This document shows, one piece after another, positions 25,085-34,295 of a stretch of DNA of 64,000 nucleotides. The notes beneath the pieces are model-generated. The model was not told where the DNA came from. It saw nothing but the letters and a program-made list of their open reading frames with translations, and searched no databases. The first letter of the stretch is position 1, and each line of letters starts with the position of its first letter. A program made the position numbers and the translations under genes. Source of the DNA: Bacillus_BD oryzisoli (lineage in GTDB: Bacteria > Bacillota > Bacilli > Bacillales > Cytobacillaceae); the NCBI RefSeq assembly GCF_036670025.1, contig NZ_CP137640.1:1708001-1772000 (forward strand), read 5' to 3'.

Positions 25085-25876
25085 TTGGGTCGACCCAAAA
25101 TTGGTTTGGCGCTTGGTTCGGGAGGAGCACGGGGATTTGCTCATCTTGGTGTAATTAAAGTGTTGGTTGAAAATGGAGTTCCGATCGATTTTATCGCGGG
25201 GAGCAGCATGGGTTCACTCGTAGCTTGTTTTTATGGAGCAGGCATTGAAATGAATCGTCTTTATAAACTGTCTACGGCATTTAAGAGAAAATATTATTTA
25301 GATTTTACCGTTCCGAAAATGGGTTTTATTGCAGGGAATCGAGTCAAAGAACTCATTCGTGTTTTTACAAAAGGGAAGCGTCTGGAAGAACTGATGATAC
25401 CGGTATCCGTTGTAGCAACTGATCTCATGACAGGTGAGAAGGTTGTCTTTCAAGAAGGCCCTATTGCTGAGGCAGTCAGGGCTAGCATATCAATACCTGG
25501 TATTTTTGTTCCGGAAAAACAAAACGGACGTCTTCTCGTTGACGGCGGTGTAGTGGACCGTGTACCCGTATCGGTTGTAAAAGAGATGGGAGCAGATATT
25601 GTAATTGCTGTAGACGTTTCTCGTGTAAAAACAAATGCTGATATTTCAACCATCTATGATGTGATTATGCAAAGTCTTGATATTATGCAGATGGAGTTGG
25701 TAGAGTACAGACAGATAGCTTCTGATATAATGATTAAACCCCGTGTGGAAGAATACAGTTCTAGAGCTTTTACAAATATTGATGAAATGATCCTAAAGGG
25801 GGAAGAGGAAGCAAGAAAACATCTTAAAGAAATTAAAAGACTCATGGATGATTGGGAGGAGCAGCATAAGGAATGA
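25085..25876 (+). CDS. ylbK: Patatin-like phospholipase family protein YlbK
   Basis: Cytosolic patatin-fold serine hydrolase, probably acting on acyl esters. The three family motifs are present: oxyanion hole GSGGARG (residues 10-16), nucleophile elbow GSSMG, and catalytic Asp in LVDGGVVDRVP. 263 residues. Start TTG at 25085 behind GGAGGGG. The last bases overlap the ylbL start (ATGA), so the two are translationally coupled. The substrate is unknown. Confidence 0.88.
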   Translation: MGRPKIGLALGSGGARGFAHLGVIKVLVENGVPIDFIAGSSMGSLVACFYGAGIEMNRLYKLSTAFKRKYYLDFTVPKMGFIAGNRVKELIRVFTKGKRLEELMIPVSVVATDLMTGEKVVFQEGPIAEAVRASISIPGIFVPEKQNGRLLVDGGVVDRVPVSVVKEMGADIVIAVDVSRVKTNADISTIYDVIMQSLDIMQMELVEYRQIASDIMIKPRVEEYSSRAFTNIDEMILKGEEEARKHLKEIKRLMDDWEEQHKE

Positions 25877-26901
25877 AAAAAACAATAATCATACGTGTCC
25901 TTCTTGTATTCGCCATATTTTTGCTTGCTTCGTCTTTTTATTATCTGCCTTATTATGTTTCCAAGCCGGGTATGGCAAAGGAGCTAGAACCAATTATTGA
26001 GGTAGAAGACGGATATGATGAAGTAGGTAATTTTATGCTTACTACCGTTAGAATGGGCAGAGCGAATATTTATTCCTACATAACGGCAAAATTAATGGAT
26101 TATGTAGAACTTTACCCCATGGAAGATATAAGAGTGGAGAACGAAACGGATGAAGAATATAATATCCGTCAATTGCACTTAATGGATTCCTCAAAAACAG
26201 CAGCAATTGAAGTTGCCTATAAAAAAGCAGGTGTTCCAGTGGACTATCGTTATAACGGGGTTTATGTACTGCATGTTGTTCCTGGAATGCCGGCCGAGGG
26301 AAAATTAAAAGCAGCAGATCGTATTTTTAAAGTAGATGACATTGAATTTAACAACTCCGAAGAGTTTATTAAATATGTAAGCAGTTTAAAAGCAGGTGAC
26401 CAAATTTCACTGGCATATGAAAGAAACAACAAAATCCATCATGTGAGCATGAATGTGGAGGCTTTCAAAGATGCTGATAATAAAGAGAAAGTAGGAATCG
26501 GGATCGGGCTAGTTGACGATAAAGAAATAATAGTAAAACCAGCTGTAAAGGTTAAGACCGATGAAATAGGCGGTCCTTCTGCCGGGTTTATGTTCTCGCT
26601 TGAAATTTATAACCAATTAACGGAACTTGATTTAACGAAAGGCTATGAAATTGCAGGTACCGGAACGATTGCAACTGATGGAACGGTCGGTAAAATTGGC
26701 GGTATCGAGCAAAAGGTAATCGCGGCTGATCATGCAGGTGCAGATATTTTTCTTGCCCCGAATGAAAATGGCGCAAAGGACTCTAATTATCAGGCTGCCG
26801 TGCTAACAGCAAAGGATATTGGAACAGACATGAAAATTATTCCAATTAATAGCTTTGATGAAGCGGTCGATTATTTAGAAAAGCTAAAGCAAAAAAAATA
26901 A
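25873..26901 (+). CDS. ddcP: Membrane-anchored PDZ/Lon-type protease DdcP (YlbL)
   Basis: In B. subtilis YlbL (DdcP), together with CtpA, degrades the division inhibitor YneA to end the DNA-damage checkpoint. Layout: one N-terminal membrane helix (8-27), a PDZ domain (about 120-205, GVYVLHVVPGMPAEGKL), and a Lon-type S16 protease domain with nucleophile Ser236 in GGPSAG and general base probably Lys281 in GGIEQK. Ser-Lys dyad intact, so it is predicted active. 342 residues. Overlaps ylbK by 4 nt. Confidence 0.93.
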   Translation: MKKTIIIRVLLVFAIFLLASSFYYLPYYVSKPGMAKELEPIIEVEDGYDEVGNFMLTTVRMGRANIYSYITAKLMDYVELYPMEDIRVENETDEEYNIRQLHLMDSSKTAAIEVAYKKAGVPVDYRYNGVYVLHVVPGMPAEGKLKAADRIFKVDDIEFNNSEEFIKYVSSLKAGDQISLAYERNNKIHHVSMNVEAFKDADNKEKVGIGIGLVDDKEIIVKPAVKVKTDEIGGPSAGFMFSLEIYNQLTELDLTKGYEIAGTGTIATDGTVGKIGGIEQKVIAADHAGADIFLAPNENGAKDSNYQAAVLTAKDIGTDMKIIPINSFDEAVDYLEKLKQKK

Positions 26902-26926
26902 AGCGATCAAATCGCTTTATTTTTTT
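26897..26926. terminator. Terminator between ddcP and tmcAL
   Basis: An 11-bp perfect stem (26897-26907 with 26911-26921), a 3-nt loop, a T run on the plus strand and an A run before it. It overlaps both stop codons of the convergent genes. Confidence 0.87.
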
Positions 26927-28154
26927 TGTCATTAATATCGTTTTGAATATAAATAGGCTGTTGCATAAATTCCAACTCAATTGCTTTTTGTCTGTATTTT
27001 TCCGGTAACCCCATCGCATAAATCCTCGATGCTCTCGTATCGGTTTGTATTTGCTGGTTAGTAAAGGATGAACGCTTTGAAATAATGGGAATCGGACAAT
27101 CCTTTTTTAATTGATTTAAATACGAACGACCGGTCTCAGTCATACCAAGCAATCGTAAATAGGATACGTTGCCATCTAGTACGTTCATTTCCTTTTTAGT
27201 AGAATGTGTCAAAATATGGGTTAACGTTCGTTGCAAACGTGTCCAGGTATAGCGTTTTGTTTTTAACTCTTCCATAAAATGAGGAAATGTTTCACATTTT
27301 ATAGCAAGAGAAAGCAGACGGTTTTCGATTCCTTCCTCGATTTCATAAATCTCTTTTAACTCAGTATTATTTAATTGCAGCAGATTGAGCTTAAGATAGG
27401 ACCAATACATATTCCAATCATGAAAAGTACCGTAGTTTTGGCGATATTGCCGTAATGCTTCATATGTATGAATGGGAACATATGATTTAATCTGAGAAAT
27501 ATCACCCTTTTGTGAAAACAGTGCTTTTCGAATGCTTGTTGCACTGGCAATCGAAGCAGAAGAAAAATGCTGATCATGATAATTTGCGCTTTTCCTGGCG
27601 ATGGTCACCATTTTTCCTGGATAGTCACTGATTTCCGCTGCTTTAACATACTGAAAGCCGAGTATATTATTGGGTAAGCTGAGGTCGATTACATTTCCTT
27701 CAGGCTCTAAAGTTTGGAATGCCAATGACAAAGCTTTTGGATAGCTGTATCCTTTATTGATAAATTGTTTGATCACTCGGTTATAGGTTTCTTTATGTTT
27801 TTCGATAAAGTGATAGGTTTGATAAAAGTCTTCGATTTGGCCTGATTCACTGCCAAAGCAAATGAACTCACAGCCGGCTGCTCCTAATAAGGAAACGGCA
27901 CCTGCAGCAAATGTATCGGCTTTTTGGACAGCGAATGAGTAGGGGAGCTCAAAGACAAGGTCTATCCCTCCCTTCAGTGCCATTTCAGTCCGAGCCCATT
28001 TAGAGACGATTGCGGGTTCGCCTCTTTGTAAAAAGTTTCCACTCATTGCCGCAATGACGACGTCAGCGCCAGTTTCTTTTTTCGCACATTCAATATGATA
28101 GGCATGACCATGATGGAAGGGGTTATATTCAACAACGACTCCAACTGCTTTCAT
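26907..28154 (-). CDS. tmcAL: tRNA(Met) cytidine acetate ligase TmcAL (YlbM)
   Basis: Forms N4-acetylcytidine at the wobble position of elongator tRNA(Met) from acetate and ATP. HIGH-type nucleotidyltransferase motif in VVEYNPFHHGHAYHI (residues 8-22), then GNFLQRGEPAIVSKWARTEMAL typical of the family; the C-terminal half binds tRNA. 415 residues; ATG at 28154. Convergent with ddcP, divergent from the YlbN/rpmF unit. Confidence 0.92.
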   Translation of the reverse strand: MKAVGVVVEYNPFHHGHAYHIECAKKETGADVVIAAMSGNFLQRGEPAIVSKWARTEMALKGGIDLVFELPYSFAVQKADTFAAGAVSLLGAAGCEFICFGSESGQIEDFYQTYHFIEKHKETYNRVIKQFINKGYSYPKALSLAFQTLEPEGNVIDLSLPNNILGFQYVKAAEISDYPGKMVTIARKSANYHDQHFSSASIASATSIRKALFSQKGDISQIKSYVPIHTYEALRQYRQNYGTFHDWNMYWSYLKLNLLQLNNTELKEIYEIEEGIENRLLSLAIKCETFPHFMEELKTKRYTWTRLQRTLTHILTHSTKKEMNVLDGNVSYLRLLGMTETGRSYLNQLKKDCPIPIISKRSSFTNQQIQTDTRASRIYAMGLPEKYRQKAIELEFMQQPIYIQNDINDKKNKAI

Positions 28155-28348
28155 TTTTAACCTCCGTCATTTTTATAAAGAATTTTTTACCATTTTAATC
28201 TAAATTGTGGTATCAAACAACTTATTGGGGTAAACTAGAGACATTGTGTATAAATCTTACATAATAGCTGTTTTTACTGTAAAGAAATAATATTGACAAA
28301 TAATTATATGAAAGCTATAATTACCTTTGTTGCCTTGGGGTGATTCGT

Positions 28349-28873
28349 ATGAAATGGACTTTAAGTCAGTTACAGAAACATCGAAGTAAGGAATTTCCAA
28401 TAGATGAAATGGTTCATGCTGATGAAATAATGAAAATCGATTCATCGATCCGAAAGGTATCGCCAATGCATATTACAGGCTATGCTGATATTAGTTCATC
28501 AAAAGTGACGTTTCATTTAAGGATAAACGGTTATTTAATTCTTCCTTGTTCTCGTACGTTAGTTGATGTGAATTATCCAATTAATGTTGAAACAACAGAA
28601 ACATTCCTTCTACATGGCTATGAGTATGAAACGGATGAAGAGGTACATCAAGTAAAAAATGATGTAATTGACATAATGCCGATTATTCATGAAATATTAT
28701 TGCTTGAAGTTCCACTACAGGTTTTTTGTGAAGATAGCAATGAAGAAGGTGCTCCTCAATCTGGTAAAGATTGGGAAGTTATTCATGAGCATGATAAGAA
28801 AGACAAAATTGACCCTCGTCTAGCTGGGCTTGCTAAATTTTTTGATCAAGACGATCAAACTTCTGATACATAA
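28349..28873 (+). CDS. ylbN: YceD/DUF177 family protein YlbN
   Basis: A 174-residue DUF177 (YceD) protein, encoded next to rpmF across most bacteria. Plant and bacterial members are implicated in 23S rRNA accumulation. Seen: MKWTLSQLQKHR start as in B. subtilis YlbN, FHLRINGYLILPCSRTLVDV, and the C-terminal DPRLAGLAKFFD. ATG at 28349 with GGGGTGA upstream; the GTG at 28340 lies in that site. Followed by rpmF. Confidence 0.9.
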   Translation: MKWTLSQLQKHRSKEFPIDEMVHADEIMKIDSSIRKVSPMHITGYADISSSKVTFHLRINGYLILPCSRTLVDVNYPINVETTETFLLHGYEYETDEEVHQVKNDVIDIMPIIHEILLLEVPLQVFCEDSNEEGAPQSGKDWEVIHEHDKKDKIDPRLAGLAKFFDQDDQTSDT

Positions 28874-28956
28874 TCAGAAGGGGAAAAGAAGCGGTTGAAG
28901 ACAATAGATGATAGGTCTTCATAACTTTCTTAATACTCTTTAAGGAGGTGGGAATA

Positions 28957-29130
28957 ATGGCTGTACCTTTTAGAAGAACATCAAAAACTGCGAAAAGAAA
29001 GCGTCGTACACATTTTAAATTACAGGTGCCAGGTATGACAGAATGCCCAAATTGTGGTGAAATGAAACTTGCTCACCGCGTATGTAAAGCATGTGGAACA
29101 TACAAAGGCAAAGAAGTAGTTAACGACTAA
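28957..29130 (+). CDS. rpmF: 50S ribosomal protein L32
   Basis: A 57-residue ribosomal protein L32, Arg/Lys-rich (MAVPFRRTSKTAKRKRRTHF) with a zinc ribbon CPNC...CKAC, so the zinc-containing form. The ATG at 28957 has the near-perfect site AAGGAGGTG; an in-frame ATG at 28948 overlaps it and is rejected. Likely expressed with ylbN. Confidence 0.96.
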   Translation: MAVPFRRTSKTAKRKRRTHFKLQVPGMTECPNCGEMKLAHRVCKACGTYKGKEVVND

Positions 29131-29145
29131 TTTTCAAGTTGAATG

Positions 29146-29180
29146 AAAGCACAAGAACGAATAGGTTCTTGTGCTTTTGT
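29146..29180 (+). terminator. Terminator after rpmF
   Basis: A 13-bp stem (29146-29158 with 29165-29178) ending in TTTTGTT. Confidence 0.85.
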
Positions 29181-29257
29181 TATTTCCGCTAATAATATAA
29201 ACTAGAAAGTGAATCTAAGAAGATAAATAATAGCCGATGTAAGGAGGAGAAAAATGT

Positions 29258-30016
29258 ATGGAGCCATATTTGATTCGTAAACATTCGGACGGACTTCTAG
29301 TATTTACAATTAATAGAGCTGAAAAACGCAATGCAGTGAATGATGAAATCATGAATGGATTAGAAGAAGCTGTAGCGCTTGCCCATGAAAAAGATGTTAA
29401 GGCATTTGTTATAACTGGTGCCGGGGAAAAAGCTTTCTGCTCCGGCGGGGACTTAACTGTTTTTCATCAATTACATACTGAACAAGAGGCATATGGAATG
29501 CTTTCGAAGATGTCACATATTTTAACGAAGATATTTTTATTACCAAAGCCGACGATTGCCTTGATGAATGGGACTGCAGTTGGGGGAGGCTGTGAAGTGG
29601 CAGCTGCCTGCGACTTTCGGATTGCTAGAAAAGGAATTAAGGCAGGTTTTATTCAGGGTACCTTAGCTATTACGACTGGCTGGGGCGGTGGTACGATGAT
29701 CCTTGAAAAATTACCGCCTGCAAAGGGCTTGAAAATGTTATTGGAAGCCGGCCTCTATTATACCGAAGAATTACAGGAGCTTGGATTTGTTGATTATGTG
29801 TACGAAGGTGACCCTGAGGAAGGGCTGCAAACCTTTGTTCAACAAATGCTTAAGCTTGAACCGAATGTGACTGCAGCCTATAAGGAGATCCTAATCAGAA
29901 GATGGAAGGATGCCGGAGTGAGTGAAAAGATTGAAGCCGAAGTAAGGCGTTGTGCGGAATTATGGGAACATGATGCACATCATAAACAAGTAGAAAAATT
30001 TCTAAATAAAAAGTAA
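29258..30016 (+). CDS. Crotonase (enoyl-CoA hydratase/isomerase) family protein
   Basis: A 252-residue crotonase-fold protein. Oxyanion-hole segments are visible: AFCSGGDL near residue 66 and NGTAVGGGCEVAAACDFRIA near 105-125. The first catalytic Glu of hydratases (in GGCE) is present, but the segment normally ending in QPE (second Glu) reads FIQGTLAI, so classical enoyl-CoA hydratase chemistry is doubtful; an isomerase, thioesterase or decarboxylase role is possible. The substrate is unknown. ATG at 29258 with AAGGAGGAG upstream. I do not recall it at this place in B. subtilis. Confidence 0.82.
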   Translation: MEPYLIRKHSDGLLVFTINRAEKRNAVNDEIMNGLEEAVALAHEKDVKAFVITGAGEKAFCSGGDLTVFHQLHTEQEAYGMLSKMSHILTKIFLLPKPTIALMNGTAVGGGCEVAAACDFRIARKGIKAGFIQGTLAITTGWGGGTMILEKLPPAKGLKMLLEAGLYYTEELQELGFVDYVYEGDPEEGLQTFVQQMLKLEPNVTAAYKEILIRRWKDAGVSEKIEAEVRRCAELWEHDAHHKQVEKFLNKK

Positions 30017-30109
30017 AGTTCAAGAAATCACTGAAAACTGGTATGATATCAGTCTATCTTTTCTAGTAGAAGCATATGTATGATAAAAAACACTAGGAGG
30101 GATTTTCGG

Positions 30110-30748
30110 ATGTCAACTACACGACAGGATGCTTGGACACAAGATGAGGATTTGCTTCTTGCTGAGGTTGTACTTCGTCATATTCGAGATGGTGGCACGC
30201 AGCTTCAAGCTTTTGAGGAGGTAGGAAAAAGACTGTCGAGAACAGCAGCGGCATGTGGCTTTCGCTGGAATTCTTCCATCAGAAAACAGTATAAATCGGG
30301 TATTGAACTGGCAAAAAAGCAACGCAAAGATGCCAAAAGAAGTCCTATCGCAAAAAATGATGTCAAGCCTGAGGTGATGGAACCTTCCAATAATCCTTCT
30401 GTAAAGACAGATGAAACATCCCCGACGGCAGTAAAGGAAATAACGATTGATGAATTAATAGTTTATTTGAACAAACTATATGATCGAGCACAAAATTCAA
30501 TTGACTATCAAGAAAGTCTTTCGATTTATGAAGAAAAAATGAAAAAACTTGAACAGAAAATCCAGGATATTACGGCAGAAAATAATCGCTTATCAAAAGA
30601 ACTTTACGCAATGGAGCACGATTATAAAGCTTTAATTGAAATAATGGAAAGAGCAAGGAAAATGGTTGTGTTAAAAGAAGAAGAATTTGCGCAGAAGGTT
30701 CGCTTTCAAATGGATAAAAACGGAAATCTAGAAAAACTGGATAAATAA
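30110..30748 (+). CDS. gerR: GerR (YlbO), RsfA-family sporulation regulator
   Basis: DNA-binding regulator of the RsfA/GerR family. N-terminal Myb-like helix-turn-helix (TRQDAWTQDEDLLLAEVVLRH, then RTAAACGFRWNSSIRKQY), then a variable linker and a C-terminal coiled coil (about 145-200). In B. subtilis GerR acts in the mother cell, repressing a subset of sigma-E genes (family knowledge). ATG at 30110 with AGGAGGG upstream is preferred; an in-frame ATG at 30080 lies before that site. 212 residues. Confidence 0.87.
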   Translation: MSTTRQDAWTQDEDLLLAEVVLRHIRDGGTQLQAFEEVGKRLSRTAAACGFRWNSSIRKQYKSGIELAKKQRKDAKRSPIAKNDVKPEVMEPSNNPSVKTDETSPTAVKEITIDELIVYLNKLYDRAQNSIDYQESLSIYEEKMKKLEQKIQDITAENNRLSKELYAMEHDYKALIEIMERARKMVVLKEEEFAQKVRFQMDKNGNLEKLDK

Positions 30749-30787
30749 AAAAACAAGCGGACAATGCCTTGTCTGCTTGTTTTTTTA
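30747..30787. terminator. Terminator between gerR and ylbP
   Basis: A long stem (about 30748-30764 with 30769-30785, one G-U pair) is flanked by an A run and a T run. Shared by convergent genes. Confidence 0.87.
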
Positions 30788-30789
30788 AT

Positions 30790-31263
30790 TTATGCTTTTG
30801 CTTCCTTTACTCCTTCTGGATACCAAATAAGCGGGTTTTCTCCTAAATCTCTTTCCATTTCATAGTTGACTGATTGAAACCCCATTTTTTCCCAAAAACT
30901 TCTTGATTTTATTCTTGGATTGGTTTTAATTGGCATCCCGTAGCCTTTAGCAAATTCCACAAGAGCTGTACCATAGCCCCTGCCTTGATATTCTGGAAGG
31001 ACTTCAAGCTTCCAAATTTCTAAATAGTCCACCGGGGGATCAAAATAACGATTATTCTTCGCGTTTACTTGATATACGCTCATTCTGGCAACCAGCTTGT
31101 CGCCAAAATAAATCCCGTAAAAAGGTGATTCGCTGTCATTCTCAATAATATTTGCCTCTAAATCCTCGCTCATAGAGAGCTCCTGTATCCCATATTCTTT
31201 AAATTTCTTAAATTCTTCCAGTGTTTTGTAATTAACTTTTAGTTTAATAATTTCGATTGACAA
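30790..31263 (-). CDS. ylbP: GNAT-family N-acetyltransferase YlbP
   Basis: A 157-residue acetyltransferase of the GNAT fold with the acetyl-CoA loop LEVLPEYQGRGYGTALVEFAK and the C-terminal SRSFWEKMGF motif. The target is unknown. The ATG at 31272 directly abuts the AAGGGG site; the TTG at 31263 has it about 9 nt upstream and gives MSIEIIKLKVNYKTLEEFKK, resembling other YlbP starts, so TTG is preferred. Convergent with gerR. Confidence 0.83.
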   Translation of the reverse strand: MSIEIIKLKVNYKTLEEFKKFKEYGIQELSMSEDLEANIIENDSESPFYGIYFGDKLVARMSVYQVNAKNNRYFDPPVDYLEIWKLEVLPEYQGRGYGTALVEFAKGYGMPIKTNPRIKSRSFWEKMGFQSVNYEMERDLGENPLIWYPEGVKEAKA

Positions 31264-31463
31264 TTGATCCATCCCCTTTATGTCGCAAAAATTGCATGTT
31301 GAACGATTAAAGTGAATACGTATAGTAATAAACTCTTCGATGAAATCAAATAAATTGTTTATAAATATTATTATATACTATTTATTTAAAAAATTCTGCT
31401 TTATATAAAGAAAACGGTTACAAAAATTCCGAGCTTATGTTTAACTCTAAGGAGGAATGAACG

Positions 31464-31676
31464 ATGAAAGAAATAAAAGCAATGATGGCGGGAACGGTCT
31501 TGATGATTCCTGTGAGCAAAGGGGAGAGGATCTCAGCTGGGCAGGAAGTAATCATTTTGGAATCAATGAAAATGGCCATACCCATTGAAAGTAGTGAAGC
31601 AGGCGTGGTAGAGGAAGTCTTGGTTGGAGTGGGTGATTTTGTTAATGATGGGGATATACTAGTGGTTTTAAAATAA
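31464..31676 (+). CDS. Stand-alone biotin carboxyl carrier protein (YngHB-like)
   Basis: A 70-residue biotinyl/lipoyl attachment domain with ESMKMAIP; Lys36 is the predicted biotinylation site. AMAG-type N-terminal and GDILVVL C-terminal repeats complete the domain. ATG at 31464 with AAGGAGG upstream. It lies 34 nt before a carboxyltransferase gene, so the two probably form one acyl-CoA carboxylase. No biotin carboxylase gene lies beside them. Confidence 0.88.
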   Translation: MKEIKAMMAGTVLMIPVSKGERISAGQEVIILESMKMAIPIESSEAGVVEEVLVGVGDFVNDGDILVVLK

Positions 31677-31710
31677 ATTATTTAAATTTTAGTTGAAAAG
31701 GAGGAGGAAT

Positions 31711-33252
31711 ATGTCTTCCATCGAAACATTAATTGAGATGTTGCAGAAGAGAAAACAAAAGATTGAAACTGGCGGTCAAAAAAAATACCATGAAAAGCTG
31801 TCATTACAAAAAAAGCTTTTTGTTCGTAAACGACTTGAATTATTGTTTGATCATGGACAATATGAAGAGGATGGCGGATTTGCCAATTGCCTTGACGGTG
31901 AACTTCCAGCTGATGGTGTAGTGACGGCAATTGGACGGATTAATGGTCAGACTGTATGTGTAATGGCAAATGATTCAACTGTAAAAGCCGGCTCATGGGG
32001 TGCCCGTACAGTTGAGAAAATTATTCGAATTCAAGAAACAGCCGAGAAAATGAAAGTGCCGCTTATTTATTTAGTTGACTCAGCCGGGGCTAGAATTACG
32101 GATCAATTAGAGATGTTTCCGAATCGAAGAGGAGCAGGGCGGATATTTTATAATCAAGTTAAGTTGTCGGGAATGATTCCACAAGTCTGCTTATTATTTG
32201 GTCCATCAGCAGCCGGTGGTGCGTATATCCCAGCTTTTTGTGATCTTGTCATTATGGTTGATCAGAATGCTTCCATGTATTTAGGTTCTCCAAGAATGGC
32301 TGAAATGGTGATTGGTGAAAAGGTTAGTTTAGAGGAAATGGGCGGGGCAAGGATGCATTGCACGGTAAGTGGCTGCGGCGATGTGTTAGCCGTAAGCGAA
32401 GAAGAAGCCATTAACCTGGCAAAGCAATATTTATGTTATTTTCCTGCAAACTTTCAAGAAAAGCCTCCGAATTCAACAGGGAAAGATCCTATAGAAGGGC
32501 ACAGCTTAGAAAAGATCATCCCAATAAATCAAAATATCCCATTTGATATGTATGAATGTATTGAATCGCTTATTGACAAAGGAAGTTTTTTTGAACTAAA
32601 AAAACTTTTTGCACAAGAATTGATTACCGGATTGGCAAGAATCAATGGGAAAGTAGTAGGGGTTATCGCTAATCAGCCGAAAGTAAAAGGCGGCGTGTTG
32701 TTTGTTGATTCTGCCGATAAAGGAGCCAGATTTATCACTCTATGTGATGCATTTCATATTCCACTCCTATTTTTAACGGATGTTCCAGGCTTTATGATTG
32801 GGACAAAAGTAGAAAGAGCTGGTATTATTCGTCATGGAGCAAAATTAATTGCAGCGATGAGCTCGGCGACTGTACCTAAAATATCGGTTATCATTCGTAA
32901 AGCATATGGTGCTGGGCTTTATGCAATGGCTGGACCAGCGTTTGAACCAGATTGCTGTGTCGCTTTGCCAACTGCCCAAATTGCTGTTATGGGATCAGAA
33001 GCTGCAGTTAATGCGGTTTATTCAAATAAAATAAATGAAATAAAGGATCCAAAGGAAAAACGTGCTTTTATGCTTGAGAAGCAGAAGGAATATCAAGAAG
33101 CCATTGATATTTATAAATTAGCAGCCGAACTTATTATTGATGATATTGTTGCTCCTCGCGATTTAAGAGCTTTCCTTATCTCACGTTTTTCATTATATGA
33201 AACAAAGGAAATGGTTTTTAGTACCAGGAAACATCCTGTATATCCTGTTTAA
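31711..33252 (+). CDS. Acyl-CoA carboxylase carboxyltransferase subunit
   Basis: Carboxyltransferase of the propionyl-/methylcrotonyl-CoA carboxylase beta type: two crotonase-fold halves, with LVDSAGARITDQ and GPSAAGGAYIPAF in the N half and ITLCDAFHIPLLFLTDVPGFMIGTKVE in the C half. It would transfer carboxyl from the adjacent biotin carrier to an acyl-CoA; the substrate cannot be named from sequence. The ATG at 31711 has AAGGAGGAGG upstream; a TTG at 31693 precedes that site and is rejected. 513 residues. Confidence 0.88.
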   Translation: MSSIETLIEMLQKRKQKIETGGQKKYHEKLSLQKKLFVRKRLELLFDHGQYEEDGGFANCLDGELPADGVVTAIGRINGQTVCVMANDSTVKAGSWGARTVEKIIRIQETAEKMKVPLIYLVDSAGARITDQLEMFPNRRGAGRIFYNQVKLSGMIPQVCLLFGPSAAGGAYIPAFCDLVIMVDQNASMYLGSPRMAEMVIGEKVSLEEMGGARMHCTVSGCGDVLAVSEEEAINLAKQYLCYFPANFQEKPPNSTGKDPIEGHSLEKIIPINQNIPFDMYECIESLIDKGSFFELKKLFAQELITGLARINGKVVGVIANQPKVKGGVLFVDSADKGARFITLCDAFHIPLLFLTDVPGFMIGTKVERAGIIRHGAKLIAAMSSATVPKISVIIRKAYGAGLYAMAGPAFEPDCCVALPTAQIAVMGSEAAVNAVYSNKINEIKDPKEKRAFMLEKQKEYQEAIDIYKLAAELIIDDIVAPRDLRAFLISRFSLYETKEMVFSTRKHPVYPV

Positions 33253-33253
33253 T

Positions 33254-33295
33254 AAAACATCTGTTACCGATTTATTGGTAACGGATGTTTTTTAT
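33254..33295 (+). terminator. Terminator after the carboxyltransferase gene
   Basis: A 15-bp stem with one wobble pair (33254-33268 with 33277-33291) followed by a T run. Confidence 0.87.
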
Positions 33296-33394
33296 TTATT
33301 TCATCTCCTATACGATGGATAGTAAATCCTTTATAATATTGAGGAGTAAAGTTCTTTTGATCTACTTGAAAGAGGCTTAGAAAGGGAATGGAAA

Positions 33395-34291
33395 ATGAAA
33401 ATCGGAATTATTGGCGGAGGCTCAATCGGTTTATTGTTTGCTTATTATTTACATAGGAATCATTCTGTCTGTTTATATGTACGTTCAAAGGAACAGGCTG
33501 AACAATTGCAGGAAAAGGGATTATTTCTAGCATGCGGCAAAGAGGAAAAGCAAGTTTCGCTGGATGTAAAATTAGCATCAGAATGGCTTGGTGAAGAAGA
33601 AGCAACTTTTATTGCCGTCAAACAATACCATTTGGCGGATTTAATAGAACAGCTTAGGGCTTTTAACAAGCCGGATAAGGTCCTGTTATTTTTGCAAAAT
33701 GGGATGGGACATATTAAAATGCTGCGAAATTTATTTGGGGAAATATATGTTGGAACGGTTGAACATGGTGCCTTGAAAACAAGCGCAAATCGGGTCATTC
33801 ATACGGGTATTGGCCTGACTAGGCTGGCTCCTTTTCGTCATTCCTTCACAGAGCATCAGGATTTTTCACATAAGATACATAGTGTAGATTTTCCTTTTCT
33901 TATAGAAGAAGATTATGAAAAAATGCTTATGAAAAAGCTCGTTGTTAATGCTGTGATTAATCCTTTAACGGCGATTTTGCAAGTTGAAAATGGCGAGCTC
34001 ATCCATAATCCTCATTTTTTTCAAATGGTGAAAATGATGTTTACCGAAATTGAAAAAAGTTTATTACTCCAAAATAGTGAGGACTACTTTCAAAACGTTA
34101 TTGCTGTCTGTGAAAAAACAGCACCTAATCAGTCCTCTATGCTTCGTGACTTATTAGAAAATCGCCCGACAGAAATTGATGCGATACTCGGGTTTATTTT
34201 AGAGAAAGCAGCAGAAAGAGAAATAAACACTCCGATCATTGAATCTTTGTATCAAGCTGTTAAAGGAAAGGAGTATAGAGTGGGGGAGTAA
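33395..34291 (+). CDS. panE: 2-dehydropantoate 2-reductase PanE (YlbQ)
   Basis: NADPH-dependent reduction of ketopantoate to pantoate in pantothenate/CoA synthesis. Seen: Rossmann GIIGGGSIGLLFAYYL at the N terminus, VLLFLQNGMGH, and the conserved KLVVNAVINPLTAIL containing the catalytic Lys and Asn. 298 residues. ATG at 33395. It is followed after 4 nt by the DUF3397 gene. Confidence 0.9.
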   Translation: MKIGIIGGGSIGLLFAYYLHRNHSVCLYVRSKEQAEQLQEKGLFLACGKEEKQVSLDVKLASEWLGEEEATFIAVKQYHLADLIEQLRAFNKPDKVLLFLQNGMGHIKMLRNLFGEIYVGTVEHGALKTSANRVIHTGIGLTRLAPFRHSFTEHQDFSHKIHSVDFPFLIEEDYEKMLMKKLVVNAVINPLTAILQVENGELIHNPHFFQMVKMMFTEIEKSLLLQNSEDYFQNVIAVCEKTAPNQSSMLRDLLENRPTEIDAILGFILEKAAEREINTPIIESLYQAVKGKEYRVGE

Positions 34292-34295
34292 AAAC

